NCBI RefSeq assembly: GCF_034676725.1
Contig: NZ_JAUCBR010000004.1
Coordinates: forward strand, 3,438,001-3,502,000
Direction of reading: 5' to 3'
DNA: 64,000 bases
DNA from: Denitromonas sp.
GTDB lineage: Bacteria > Pseudomonadota > Gammaproteobacteria > Burkholderiales > Rhodocyclaceae
Position 1 is the first letter of the stretch. Each line of letters opens with the position of its first letter. A program made the position numbers and the translations under genes. The notes under the pieces are model-generated. The model was not told where the DNA came from. It did no database searches and was given only the letters and a program-made list of their open reading frames with translations. Positions 17,413-25,751 of this stretch are shown piece by piece.

Positions 17413-17833
17413 GAACGGTCTCCAGCCAGGCACGGATCGACCACATGGCCTCCTGCTGCAGGATGCCTTCGAACGGCGGCATGTACACCTTGCCGTTGCG
17501 CGTCGCGCCGTGGCGGATGCGCTGCATGAAGATCTCGTCGCCCTCCTGGCCTTCGGGCAGCATGCGCAGGTCGGGGGCGATGCCGCCCGAGATGCCGCCC
17601 AGGCCGTGGCAGCGGGCACAGTTCTGGTTGTAGGCCGAGTCGCCGATACGGATCGCTTCCTTGTCGCCGCGGTAGGGGTTTTCGGGCAGCCAGTCGGCGC
17701 CCAGTGACTTGAGCGTGGAGGTGTCGACCGCCTGCGGCGTCACATCGCCGTGGGCCAGTACGGCGCCGGACACGCCAACGGCGAGTGCCATGGCTGTGTG
17801 GCGAAGCGTGCGGAGGGAGGGAAGGTACGTCAT
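17402..17833 (-). CDS. pedF: Cytochrome c-550 PedF
   Basis: 143 residues with a signal peptide (to about residue 27). Haem is bound at C72-AR-C75-H76 in NQNCARCHGLGGISGGIAPDLR, and the likely axial ligand is M118 in GKVYMPPFEG. The sequence follows the PedF pattern (NPYRGD...IGDSAYNQNCARCHG) closely. PedF accepts electrons from PQQ alcohol dehydrogenases. It is the first gene of a four-gene leftward operon read from a perfect -24/-12 promoter at 17900-17914. A GAGGA box precedes the ATG at 17831-17833. Confidence 0.92.
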   Translation of the reverse strand: MTYLPSLRTLRHTAMALAVGVSGAVLAHGDVTPQAVDTSTLKSLGADWLPENPYRGDKEAIRIGDSAYNQNCARCHGLGGISGGIAPDLRMLPEGQEGDEIFMQRIRHGATRNGKVYMPPFEGILQQEAMWSIRAWLETVHEE

Positions 17834-17899
17834 TGCGGAATCCTCTACGTGGGTGGAGTGCATGTCACTGCCCGGAGGCAGCGTGGTGTTCTCCTCCCC

Positions 17900-17914
17900 G
17901 CAAAGGCTGTGCCA
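17900..17914 (-). promoter_or_regulatory. Sigma-54 (-24/-12) promoter of the pedF operon
   Basis: On the minus strand TGGCAC-AGCCT-TTGC is a perfect consensus match. It lies 67 bp upstream of the pedF ATG. The palindromic activator site at 18033-18049 is about 120 bp further upstream. Confidence 0.85.
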
Positions 17915-17986
17915 GTTCACGACAGGCGGTCTGGCCGGCGTGGATGTGCTGGCAGCAACGGTGGTCAGCAGGTTGTCAGGCTCGTC

Positions 17987-18001
17987 TGGCACGCTAGTTG
18001 C
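17987..18001 (+). promoter_or_regulatory. Sigma-54 (-24/-12) promoter facing the AcoR-type regulator 2 gene
   Basis: TGGCAC-GCTAG-TTGC is a perfect consensus match on the plus strand. Transcription would start near 18013 and run into the regulator gene at 18123. The activator palindrome at 18033-18049 would then lie in the transcribed leader, which allows autoregulation. Confidence 0.75.
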
Positions 18002-18032
18002 GTGATAGTGCACCACATGGGCCTGCCCCACT

Positions 18033-18049
18033 TGCTCCAGCTTGGAGCA
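18033..18049. promoter_or_regulatory. Perfect palindromic activator site between the pedF operon and regulator 2
   Basis: TGCTCCA-GCT-TGGAGCA is perfectly symmetric. It sits between the two diverging -24/-12 promoters at 17900 and 17987, at enhancer distance from the first. It is the best copy used to derive TGYTCCA-N3-TGGARCA. Confidence 0.6.
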
Positions 18050-18122
18050 ACTGCTACGTTGGTGAGCAGGCCCGCATAACTATCAGAAAAACAATAAAAA
18101 ACAGATGTTCGGAGGAGGAGAC

Positions 18123-20124
18123 ATGGAGAATCCACTGTGGTCAGTGGAAGGACGCGATCTGCGGGTCCGTGATGCGCGTACGGCGTTCTTTGACCAGGGC
18201 GCGCCCGCCGATGCCCTGGTTCCGCTGGTCGGGCCGGTGGTCAAGTCGTGGTCGCGCTGCGTGCGCAGCGGGCTCGAAGCCAAGACCCGTTCGGGGGAAC
18301 TCGGGCCGGTATCCGATAGCCAGCTGCGTGAAACACGCGATCGCAACGCCTTCCTGCTCTCCCATGCGCGGGGCGTGCTCAGCCACCTGTATGAACAGAT
18401 CCGATCCACGGGTAGTGTGGTCATCCTGTCGGACGGCAACGGCCTGGTGCTCGAGGGCCTGGGCGATCCGGATTTCGTCAACCGCGCCGACCAGGTCGCA
18501 CTCAAAGCCGGCGCGCAGTGGGGCGAAGAGCTGCGCGGTACCAACGCCATCGGAACGGCCATTGCCGAGCAGCAACCGGTCGAAGTGGTTGGTGCCGAGC
18601 ATTTCTTCGACTGCAACGCCTTCCTCACCTGCAGCGCGTCGCCCATATTCGATCCGGCAGGCCAGCTGATGGGCGTGCTGGACATCTCAGGCGACTCCCG
18701 CTCGCACGAGCGCCATACGCTCGGCCTGGTGCGCATGTCGGCACAGTTGCTCGAGAAGCGCCTGTTCGAGGCCGAGTTCGGGCGCGAAATCCTGGTTTTC
18801 TTCCACCCGCGCATGGAGTATGTCGGCTCACTGCAGGAAGGCGTGCTGGCCTTCAACCAGGGCGGCGAGTTGCTCGGTGCCAACCGCTGTGCGCTGGAGC
18901 TGCTCCAACTCACGCGCGGCATGCTGCGCCAGGTCGATTTCAGCATGCTGTTCGACCAACCCTTCGGCATGTTCGTCGACCGCAGCGTGCGCGATCCGCA
19001 CGCCTTGTCGTCCTTGCCGCGACGTCATGGTGAGCGGGTCTATGCCCGCATGAACATGCCCGCGGCACTGGTGCCGGTTCAGCGTGCCGCACCGGCGCCA
19101 GTCGTGGCGCCGGCACCGCGGCCGCGGAAATCGGCCTGTCAGGAAGGCAGCGTGAGCTTTGCGTGTCTGGACACGGGTGACGCCCGCATGGCCGCCGCAA
19201 TCCAGCGTGCCACGCGGGTGGTGGGCAAGGACATCCCCTTGCTCATCCTCGGCGAGTCCGGCGTGGGCAAGGAGATGTTTGCCAAGGCCTTCCACGACAT
19301 CGGCCCGCGACGGTCAGCGCCGTTCGTGGCGCTCAACTGCGCGGCCATTCCCGAAAACCTGATCGAGTCCGAACTGTTCGGCTATCTCGGCGGCGCCTTC
19401 ACCGGCGCACGCAAGGAAGGCTACACCGGCAAGATCCAGCAGGCCTGCGGCGGAACGCTGTTTCTCGACGAGATCGGCGACATGCCCCTCAACTTGCAGG
19501 CGCGCTTGCTGCGCGTGTTGCAGGATCGCGTGGTCACGCCGCTGGGCGGCGCCAAGCCGGTGCCGGTGGACATCTCGCTGGTGTGCGCCACGCACCGCAA
19601 CCTGGTTCGACGCGGTCAAGACCGGCGGCTTCCGCCAGGATTTGTACTACCGGGTCAATGGCCTGACAGTCACCCTGCCGTCGCTGCGCGAACGCAGCGA
19701 CATCCGCGCCATCGTCGCCAATATCATCGCCATCGAGAGCGACGGCATGCGCGACATCACCGTGGCCGAGGACGTGCTTGCCTTCTTCGAGCGCTACCAG
19801 TGGCCGGGCAACATCCGCCAGATGCACAACGCGTTGCGGGTGGCAGTGGCCTTGCTGGACGACGATGAATCAGTGATCGACTCCACCCACCTGCCCGAAG
19901 AATTATTCGCCATGGAAAGTGATGGCGACGAACAGGTGGACAAGGCGGAGCCGCGCCCGCGGCGTATCGACGTGGCGCCCGTGCAGGGGGCCGAATCACT
20001 CGAAACCATCGAGCGGCGCGCGATCGAGCAGGTGCTGGACGAGGAGGGCGGCAACGTATCGGCTGCCGCGCGGCGACTGGGGATCAGCCGCAATACCCTG
20101 TACCGCAAGCTGGGGCGGATGTAG
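18123..20124 (+). pseudogene. AcoR-type sigma-54-dependent activator 2, frameshifted in the AAA+ domain
   Basis: The ATG at 18123 follows GGAGGAG. The first 494 residues contain the GAF-like region (LRGTNAIGTAIAEQQ), Walker A GESGVGKE, the sigma-54 loop GAFTGA, Walker B GGTLFLDEIGD and the conserved CATHRNL. At 19605-19611 the sequence reads GTTCGAC; dropping one T restores VDAVKTGGFRQDLYYR and joins the second frame, which runs from about 19612 to 20124. That frame has the rest of the AAA+ domain (YQWPGNIRQMHNALRV) and the Fis-type helix-turn-helix (NVSAAARRLGISRNTLYRKL). Everything else is intact, so a sequencing error or very recent mutation is likely. If real, the truncated protein lacks DNA binding. 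It is divergent from the pedF operon. Confidence 0.85.
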
Positions 20125-20142
20125 ATTGCCGTGCTGACGGCC

Positions 20143-20316
20143 TCAGGCCGGGCACCCGCCGGCGCGTGCTGCGTTGAGTGTTTCCGACGGTAGTTCGCCG
20201 AACATCGACTTGTAGTCGGCGGCGAAATGCGACAGATGCCAGAAGCCCCAGCGGGCGGCGATATCTGACAAGGATTCGTACGCAGGTCGTGCCGCCGTTC
20301 GGGTCTGCGCGAGGGG
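20143..20316 (-). pseudogene. Remnant of an AraC-family regulator (C-terminal end only)
   Basis: Directly after the TAG stop of regulator 3, the same minus-strand frame stays open for 57 codons to a TGA at 20143-20145. It encodes ESLSDIAARWGFWHLSHF followed by AADYKSMFGELPSETL. This is the second helix-turn-helix of AraC/XylS-type regulators (SDIA..WGF...S.F...YK..FG..PS). No start codon or N-terminal part is present. It is probably what is left of a regulator gene after a deletion that placed regulator 3 next to it. Confidence 0.65.
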
Positions 20317-22284
20317 CTATGCAGAGAGCTTGCGATACAGGGTGGCGCGACTGATCCCGAGACTCCGTGCCGCCGCCGCGCGGTTGCCGTGATGCCGGGC
20401 GATGGCTTCGAGGATGGCCTGGCGTTGAATGGCGTCCATCGAGCGACCAGTGTCCTCTACGTCGGTTGTTGCTCCGCGCAGCGGCGGGTCCGATAACGGC
20501 GTGTCGGACAATGCGACAATGTCGTCCGGGAGGTGCTCGCGACGGATCTCGCCATCGTGTTCGGCGAGAACGGCAATCAGCTGGATGACGTGTGCCAGTT
20601 GCCGGACGTTGCCCGGCCAGTGATAGGCCAGCATGGCTTTTCGGGCGTGGGGGTGCCATTGCAACGGGTGACTGTCGCGGCAGGCGGTCGCGACCAGATG
20701 GTCCATCAGCCGTCCCAGATCGGCCCGTTCGCGCAGCGGCGGGAGTGTTAGCTGCAGACCCTGGAGGCGGAACAGCAGATCTGGCCGGAAGCGGCCTTGT
20801 GCGGCCAGGGTCGACAGGTCGCGGTGGGTGGCGCAAATGACGGACAGATCCAGAGGAATGCTCCGAGTGCCGCCGATGCGGACGATCGCCCGTTCTTGCA
20901 GCGCCCGAAGCAGGCGCCCCTGCATGTCGAGCGGCATGTCGCCAATCTCGTCCAGCAACAGGGTGCCATTGTTGGCCTGCTCGAATTTTCCGGGGGCTCC
21001 GCCTCGGCGACCGCCGGTGAACGCGCCGTCTTCATAGCCGAAGAGCTCCGATTCGATCAGACCTGCAGGGAGCGCGGCACAATTGACTGCAATGAACGGA
21101 CCGTTGCGCCGCGGGCCTCGCTGATGCAACGCCCTCGCCACGACTTCTTTTCCGGTGCCGGTTTCTCCGTTGAGGATGATTGGAATGTCGCGGCTGAAGA
21201 CCAGATGTGCCTGGTTGAGCGTGCGGTTCAGGGATGGATCCTGGAAGCAGTATGTGTCCAGGTCCGTGTTCAGGGACGACGCTCGGCCGGGCCGATCTGC
21301 ATGAGACGCGAAGGCGGGCAGGTGAGCACGCTCCCGGGCCGTCGTTCTCTGCGCAGCTCCAGAGATGGGCTGCAGGCGCGCCTGGAACCGGAAGCCGGCT
21401 GCGATCAGCGTGCTGCTGTCGGGGGGGCTGGAGGCTTGGAGTTGGCGCATCAGCTGACTGATCGTTTTCTCGAACAGAATCTCACAGGTCAACTCGTCGT
21501 CGCCCAGTTGGCCGAATCGGAGGTACTGCCGCGCAATCTGGTTGGCACCGACGACGTGACCATCCGGGGTGAGGGCAATCAAGGCCTGCATTGGCGTGTC
21601 GAGCATGGCCGGATGCGGGTGCAGGCCGATGACGATGGCCTCTGGCAAATCACAGATCATGCGGTTCTGGATGGCATTGGCGGCCAGCATCATGGGTTCG
21701 AGGACACTCGCCGGATCAGAGCTGACGGTGCTGGTGGCGTCGATACAGCCGATGGAGCGGCCGTTGGGTCCGAAAATCGGCACTGCAGCGCAGGCGAAGT
21801 TTCGTGCTTCATCGAGGAAATGCTCGCTGGCGCGAACGATGGTGGCAATCCCGTCGTGCAGGGCGCAGCCAGGCGCCGTGGTGCCGACCAGGCGTTCGTC
21901 AAGACTCAGCCCGGTTCGCAGAATGTCACTCAGGCGTCGGCCCGCGCGCAGCGGATCACTGACGGCATGAATGACCGTGGCATTCGCATCAAGGCATGCG
22001 AAGACGAGGCCGGGATCGGCACAGACTTGGCGAAGGCGCTTGAGTTCGGGAACGACGTAGGTGAGCAGATCGGCATGTTTTTCCTGCAGAAAACGCTGAT
22101 CCGTCCGGCTCACCGTATCGAAAAGAATGGCGTCGTTGGCGGAGAGGCCGAAGTGACGGCTGCGTTCCCATGATTTGAGCAGTGGACTGGGTAGCAGGCC
22201 ACTCAGATCAGATGTTGCGTGATTGAAAAACAGCCGGCGAGCGGCGTCGACGCTGTGCAGCCCATCGGTGCGGTGGATTGGCAT
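20317..22284 (-). CDS. AcoR-type sigma-54-dependent activator 3 with GAFTGG loop
   Basis: 655 residues. The GAF-like N-terminal region (about residues 75-215, with LVGTTAPGCALHDG) and a PAS-like segment (ALIALTPDGHVVGANQIARQYL) precede the AAA+ domain. Walker A is GETGTGKE (373-380) and Walker B NGTLLLDEIGD. The sigma-54-contacting loop reads GAFTGG (420-425) instead of GAFTGA. The C-terminal helix-turn-helix has GNRAAAARSLGISRATLYRKL. The ATG at 22282-22284 follows GGAGA. It is divergent from the outer-membrane channel and quinohaemoprotein genes, which have a candidate -24/-12 promoter and TGTCTC-type palindromes, so it probably activates them. Confidence 0.88.
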   Translation of the reverse strand: MPIHRTDGLHSVDAARRLFFNHATSDLSGLLPSPLLKSWERSRHFGLSANDAILFDTVSRTDQRFLQEKHADLLTYVVPELKRLRQVCADPGLVFACLDANATVIHAVSDPLRAGRRLSDILRTGLSLDERLVGTTAPGCALHDGIATIVRASEHFLDEARNFACAAVPIFGPNGRSIGCIDATSTVSSDPASVLEPMMLAANAIQNRMICDLPEAIVIGLHPHPAMLDTPMQALIALTPDGHVVGANQIARQYLRFGQLGDDELTCEILFEKTISQLMRQLQASSPPDSSTLIAAGFRFQARLQPISGAAQRTTARERAHLPAFASHADRPGRASSLNTDLDTYCFQDPSLNRTLNQAHLVFSRDIPIILNGETGTGKEVVARALHQRGPRRNGPFIAVNCAALPAGLIESELFGYEDGAFTGGRRGGAPGKFEQANNGTLLLDEIGDMPLDMQGRLLRALQERAIVRIGGTRSIPLDLSVICATHRDLSTLAAQGRFRPDLLFRLQGLQLTLPPLRERADLGRLMDHLVATACRDSHPLQWHPHARKAMLAYHWPGNVRQLAHVIQLIAVLAEHDGEIRREHLPDDIVALSDTPLSDPPLRGATTDVEDTGRSMDAIQRQAILEAIARHHGNRAAAARSLGISRATLYRKLSA

Positions 22285-22304
22285 GCGGGGTCTCCTCTCT
22301 GACT

Positions 22305-22356
22305 TGTCTCATCTGGCGACTGTGTGTCCTTGAAGACCTGTCTCTCAGTGAGACAG
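22305..22356. promoter_or_regulatory. Putative binding sites for activator 3 (TGTCTC palindromes)
   Basis: CTGTCTC-TCAGT-GAGACAG (22338-22356) is a perfect 7-bp inverted repeat, and TGTCTCA-TCT-GGCGACT (22305-22321) is a degenerate copy. They lie about 95-150 bp upstream of the candidate -24 element at 22452, between the divergent regulator and channel genes. Their half site differs from the TGGARCA site near the other two activators. Confidence 0.45.
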
Positions 22357-22451
22357 TCCGAACGATTCTCTAGCGGTCGCCAGCAAGCTGTTGTTGTTAA
22401 GTTTTTGATGTTTATGGAAATACTGTGTTGCGCCGGCTGTGTCTGTCAAGC

Positions 22452-22466
22452 TGGCATACGCAGTGC
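22452..22466 (+). promoter_or_regulatory. Candidate sigma-54 promoter of the channel / quinohaemoprotein genes
   Basis: TGGCAT-ACGCA-GTGC has the invariant GG and GC at 10-bp spacing but a poor -12 half (GTGC for TTGC). It would start transcription about 87 bp before the ATG at 22565. It is supported mainly by the divergent sigma-54 activator gene and upstream palindromes. Confidence 0.45.
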
Positions 22467-22564
22467 GTCCTCTGTTTTCGGTGCAACGCCCGATCTGATC
22501 ATGCCATGTGATCGGGTCGGCTTGTCCGGCTTTCGACATCGAAAAATCAAACAGAGGAGACACC

Positions 22565-23479
22565 ATGAAGACGATACACGGAGACGTTCAGCCGCCCCGA
22601 AAGCGGTTCGGCACCACGGTTCTGGCAACTGCGGTGGTTATGTCATTGGCGGGTATCTCGCCGGCCTATGCCATCGACGTGGACGCCGGTGACTACACCG
22701 CCCTGCCCGAAGGGACCAACCTCGGACTGCTCTACTACCAGAATGCCGAGCGGAACAAGCTGTACGCCGATGGCGACAAACAGCCGGTGGACGCTACCTT
22801 GGACTCCCAGGTCGGCATTCTGCGTTATGTGCATTTCACCAAGCTGGGCGGTTACACCATTGACCCGCAGTTTCTGTTGCCATTCGGCGAGTTGAAGGCG
22901 GGCGGCGATGTGAGCGGCCTCGGTGAGACCAGCGGTGTTGGCGATTTGATCCTCGCGGCCACTGTCTGGCTGGTCAACGAGCCGGAACAGGGAACCTATT
23001 TCGGCATCACCCCTTTCCTCTATCTGCCCACCGGCAGCTACGACAACAACGACGCGCTGAACCTCGGCGAGAACCGCTGGAAGTTCGCGCTCCAGGCTGG
23101 CTACATCACCAGCCTGACGGACACGCTGAAGCTCGACTTGATCGGCGATGTGACGGTCTTCGGTGACAACACCGACTTCGGTGCGGCCGGTCAGACACTC
23201 GAGCAGGATCCGCTGTATCAATTCCAGGCTCATCTGCGCTACCAGGTTAGCCCGGTCTTCGACCTTCGGCTGGGGGTGTCGCACACCGTCGGTGGCGAGA
23301 CCTCGGTGGCCGGTACCAACCAGAACGACAGTACGCGGACCACCAAGTGGTCATTGGGCGCGGGCTACTTCGTCACCCCGACGGTTCAGCTGCTGGCGAC
23401 CTATGGCGAGGATGCGTCGGTCAGGAACGGCTTCAAGGAAAACAGCCGGGTCAACCTGCGTCTGTTGAAGTTGTTCTGA
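22565..23479 (+). CDS. MetA-pathway phenol-degradation-type outer-membrane channel
   Basis: 304 residues with a long signal peptide (ending near SPAYA, about residue 35), then amphipathic beta strands and a C-terminal Phe, as expected for a beta-barrel. YTALPEGTNLGLLYYQNAE near the mature start and FGITPFLYLPTGSYD, GENRWKFALQAGY are hallmark segments of the MetA/SphA-like transporter family often found in aromatic or alcohol degradation clusters. It probably admits the substrate of the quinohaemoprotein dehydrogenase encoded 80 bp downstream. The ATG at 22565 follows GAGGAG. Confidence 0.85.
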   Translation: MKTIHGDVQPPRKRFGTTVLATAVVMSLAGISPAYAIDVDAGDYTALPEGTNLGLLYYQNAERNKLYADGDKQPVDATLDSQVGILRYVHFTKLGGYTIDPQFLLPFGELKAGGDVSGLGETSGVGDLILAATVWLVNEPEQGTYFGITPFLYLPTGSYDNNDALNLGENRWKFALQAGYITSLTDTLKLDLIGDVTVFGDNTDFGAAGQTLEQDPLYQFQAHLRYQVSPVFDLRLGVSHTVGGETSVAGTNQNDSTRTTKWSLGAGYFVTPTVQLLATYGEDASVRNGFKENSRVNLRLLKLF

Positions 23480-23559
23480 ACGCCATGGTGAGTTCCCGGC
23501 CGACAGCTGCGACCTGCCGTGACAGTCGCGAACGTACAAGAAAATTCTCAGGAGACAAC

Positions 23560-25662
23560 ATGATTCAAACAATACGGGCCCGATCTCGGGATCTGGCATG
23601 GGGGGTGTCGATGGCCTGCGCCACGCTCCTTGTGTCCGCTGTAAGTCATGCCGAGCCGGTCGACGGCACGAGAATCGAAGCCGCCGCCGCGCTCGGAAAG
23701 GAGTGGCTGAGCCACGGCCTGGGCTATAGCGAACAGCGCTTCAGCCCACTGACGCAGATCAACGACCAGAACGTCAAGAATCTCGGGCTGGCCTGGTATC
23801 TGGATCTGGAAAACAACCGTGGCCTTGAAGCGACGCCGCTGCTGGTCGATGGTGTGCTCTATACGACGCTGTCGTGGAGCCGCGTGATTGCCGTGGACGC
23901 GCGTACCGGGAAGCTCAAATGGGCCTACGATCCGCTGGTACACAAGGGCAAGGCGGGCGAGGCCTGTTGCGATGCCGTTAATCGCGGTGTCGCCGTCTGG
24001 GGCAACAAGGTCTTTGTCGGTAGGCTCGACGGCCGGTTGGTGTCGCTGGACCGCGACACCGGCAAGAAGGTCTGGGAGGTGCAGACGACCGACCCCGCCA
24101 AAGCCTACTCCATCACCGGTGCGCCGCGTGTGGTCAAAGGGAAAGTGATCATCGGCAATGGTGGGGCTGAGTTTGGCGTGCGGGGCTACGTCTCGGCCTA
24201 CGATGCCGATACGGGTGCGCTGGCTTGGCGGTTCTATACCGTGCCGGGCGACCCGAAGAAGCCCTATGAGCACCCCGAGTTGGCCGAGGCGGCCAAGACC
24301 TGGAAAGGGGACAAGTACTGGGAATATGGTGGCGGTGGCACGGTGTGGGACTCGATGGCCTACGATCCCGAAGCCGATCTGCTGTATGTCGGCGTCGGCA
24401 ACGGTTCGCCTTGGAACCGGGAAGTTCGATCGCCGGGTGGCGGCGACAACCTGTTCCTGTCATCGATCCTGGCCATCCGGCCGGACACCGGCCGTCTGGC
24501 CTGGCATTACCAGGGCACGCCGGGTGATTCATGGGACTTCACCGCAACCCAGCAGATCACGCTGGCGGACATGGAGATCAACGGAACGCTCCGAAAGGTG
24601 TTGATGCAGGCACCCAAGAACGGGTTCTTCTACGTGCTCGATCGCGTCAGCGGGGAACTGCTGTCGGCAGAGAAGATCGGCAAGGTGACCTGGGCCGAAA
24701 AGGTCGATCTCAAGACCGGCAGGCCGGTGGAAGCCGAGGGCGCGCGCTACGAGAACAAGCCCGTGGTGATGTGGCCGGGGCCGTTCGGAGCGCACAATTG
24801 GCACTCCATGTCGTACAGCCCGCGCACGGGCTATGTGTATCTGCCTTACCAGGAAGTGCCGGGCGTCTATCGCAACGAGGGCAAGGACTTCCGCTTCGGC
24901 AAGAAGGGGTTCAATACGGCCTCGGGTTTGTCGGATTTCACGGCCTTTCCGCGCGAAGCGGTCAGCGGTGCCTTGCTGGCCTGGGATCCGGTGACACAGA
25001 AGGAAGCCTGGCGGGTTCCACACACACATTTCTGGAACGGCGGCGTACTGAGCACTGCGGGAAATCTCGTGTTCCAGGGCACGGCTGACGGGCGGATGGT
25101 GGCCTACACCGCGGACACCGGAAAACAACGTTGGTCGTTCCCGGCGCAAACCGGGGTCGTGGCCGCCCCGATGAGCTATGAACTCGATGGCAAGCAGTAT
25201 GTCGCGATCATGGCAGGCTGGGGGGGCGTGGCGACCCTGCTGGGCGGTGATCAAGCGTTGGCGCCGGGGGTGCGGAACGTGAGTCGACTGCTGGTATTCG
25301 CCCTCGATGGCAAGGCCGAGCTGCCGTCGCCTGCAGCGCAACCCGAAAAACCTGCACGGGACCCCAAGCCCGTCAAAGCCAGTGCCACGGTCCTGGAGAA
25401 GGGCAAAGTCCTCTATCACAGCTATTGCATGGAATGCCATGGGGTGGGCGGCATCAGCGGTGGTCTGACGCCTGATCTGCGCCATTCGAGCGACGACATC
25501 CGGCAGGCCTATGGAGAGATCGTTCTCGACGGTGCGCTGGAGCGTAACGGCATGCCGCGCTTCGGCGGGGTGCTGGCGGCGCCGGATATCGAGGCGATCA
25601 AGGCCTACGTCATGCAGCAGGAGTACCTCGAGGCGTATCCCCCTCCCGCGGAAAAGAAATAG
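23560..25662 (+). CDS. Type II quinohaemoprotein alcohol dehydrogenase (PQQ plus haem c)
   Basis: 700 residues with a signal peptide (to about residue 31, AVSHA). The PQQ propeller carries vicinal C136-C137 and the catalytic D326 in SWDFTATQQ; position 328 is Thr, as in calcium enzymes. After a Pro-rich linker (about residues 590-610) there is a C-terminal cytochrome c domain with C623-ME-C626-H627 and a probable axial Met, M665 (NGMPRFGG). It should pass electrons from alcohol through PQQ to its own haem and then to an external carrier. It is co-directional with the outer-membrane channel (80 bp upstream) and the aldehyde dehydrogenase (89 bp downstream). GGAG precedes the ATG at 23560. Confidence 0.93.
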   Translation: MIQTIRARSRDLAWGVSMACATLLVSAVSHAEPVDGTRIEAAAALGKEWLSHGLGYSEQRFSPLTQINDQNVKNLGLAWYLDLENNRGLEATPLLVDGVLYTTLSWSRVIAVDARTGKLKWAYDPLVHKGKAGEACCDAVNRGVAVWGNKVFVGRLDGRLVSLDRDTGKKVWEVQTTDPAKAYSITGAPRVVKGKVIIGNGGAEFGVRGYVSAYDADTGALAWRFYTVPGDPKKPYEHPELAEAAKTWKGDKYWEYGGGGTVWDSMAYDPEADLLYVGVGNGSPWNREVRSPGGGDNLFLSSILAIRPDTGRLAWHYQGTPGDSWDFTATQQITLADMEINGTLRKVLMQAPKNGFFYVLDRVSGELLSAEKIGKVTWAEKVDLKTGRPVEAEGARYENKPVVMWPGPFGAHNWHSMSYSPRTGYVYLPYQEVPGVYRNEGKDFRFGKKGFNTASGLSDFTAFPREAVSGALLAWDPVTQKEAWRVPHTHFWNGGVLSTAGNLVFQGTADGRMVAYTADTGKQRWSFPAQTGVVAAPMSYELDGKQYVAIMAGWGGVATLLGGDQALAPGVRNVSRLLVFALDGKAELPSPAAQPEKPARDPKPVKASATVLEKGKVLYHSYCMECHGVGGISGGLTPDLRHSSDDIRQAYGEIVLDGALERNGMPRFGGVLAAPDIEAIKAYVMQQEYLEAYPPPAEKK

Positions 25663-25751
25663 CGCCTGATCGCGCGAATTTTCCCCACTCGTCCAACGGG
25701 GGCGCACGGAAAATCGACCGTGCGCCGCCCGACCGAATCAAAGGAACTGAC

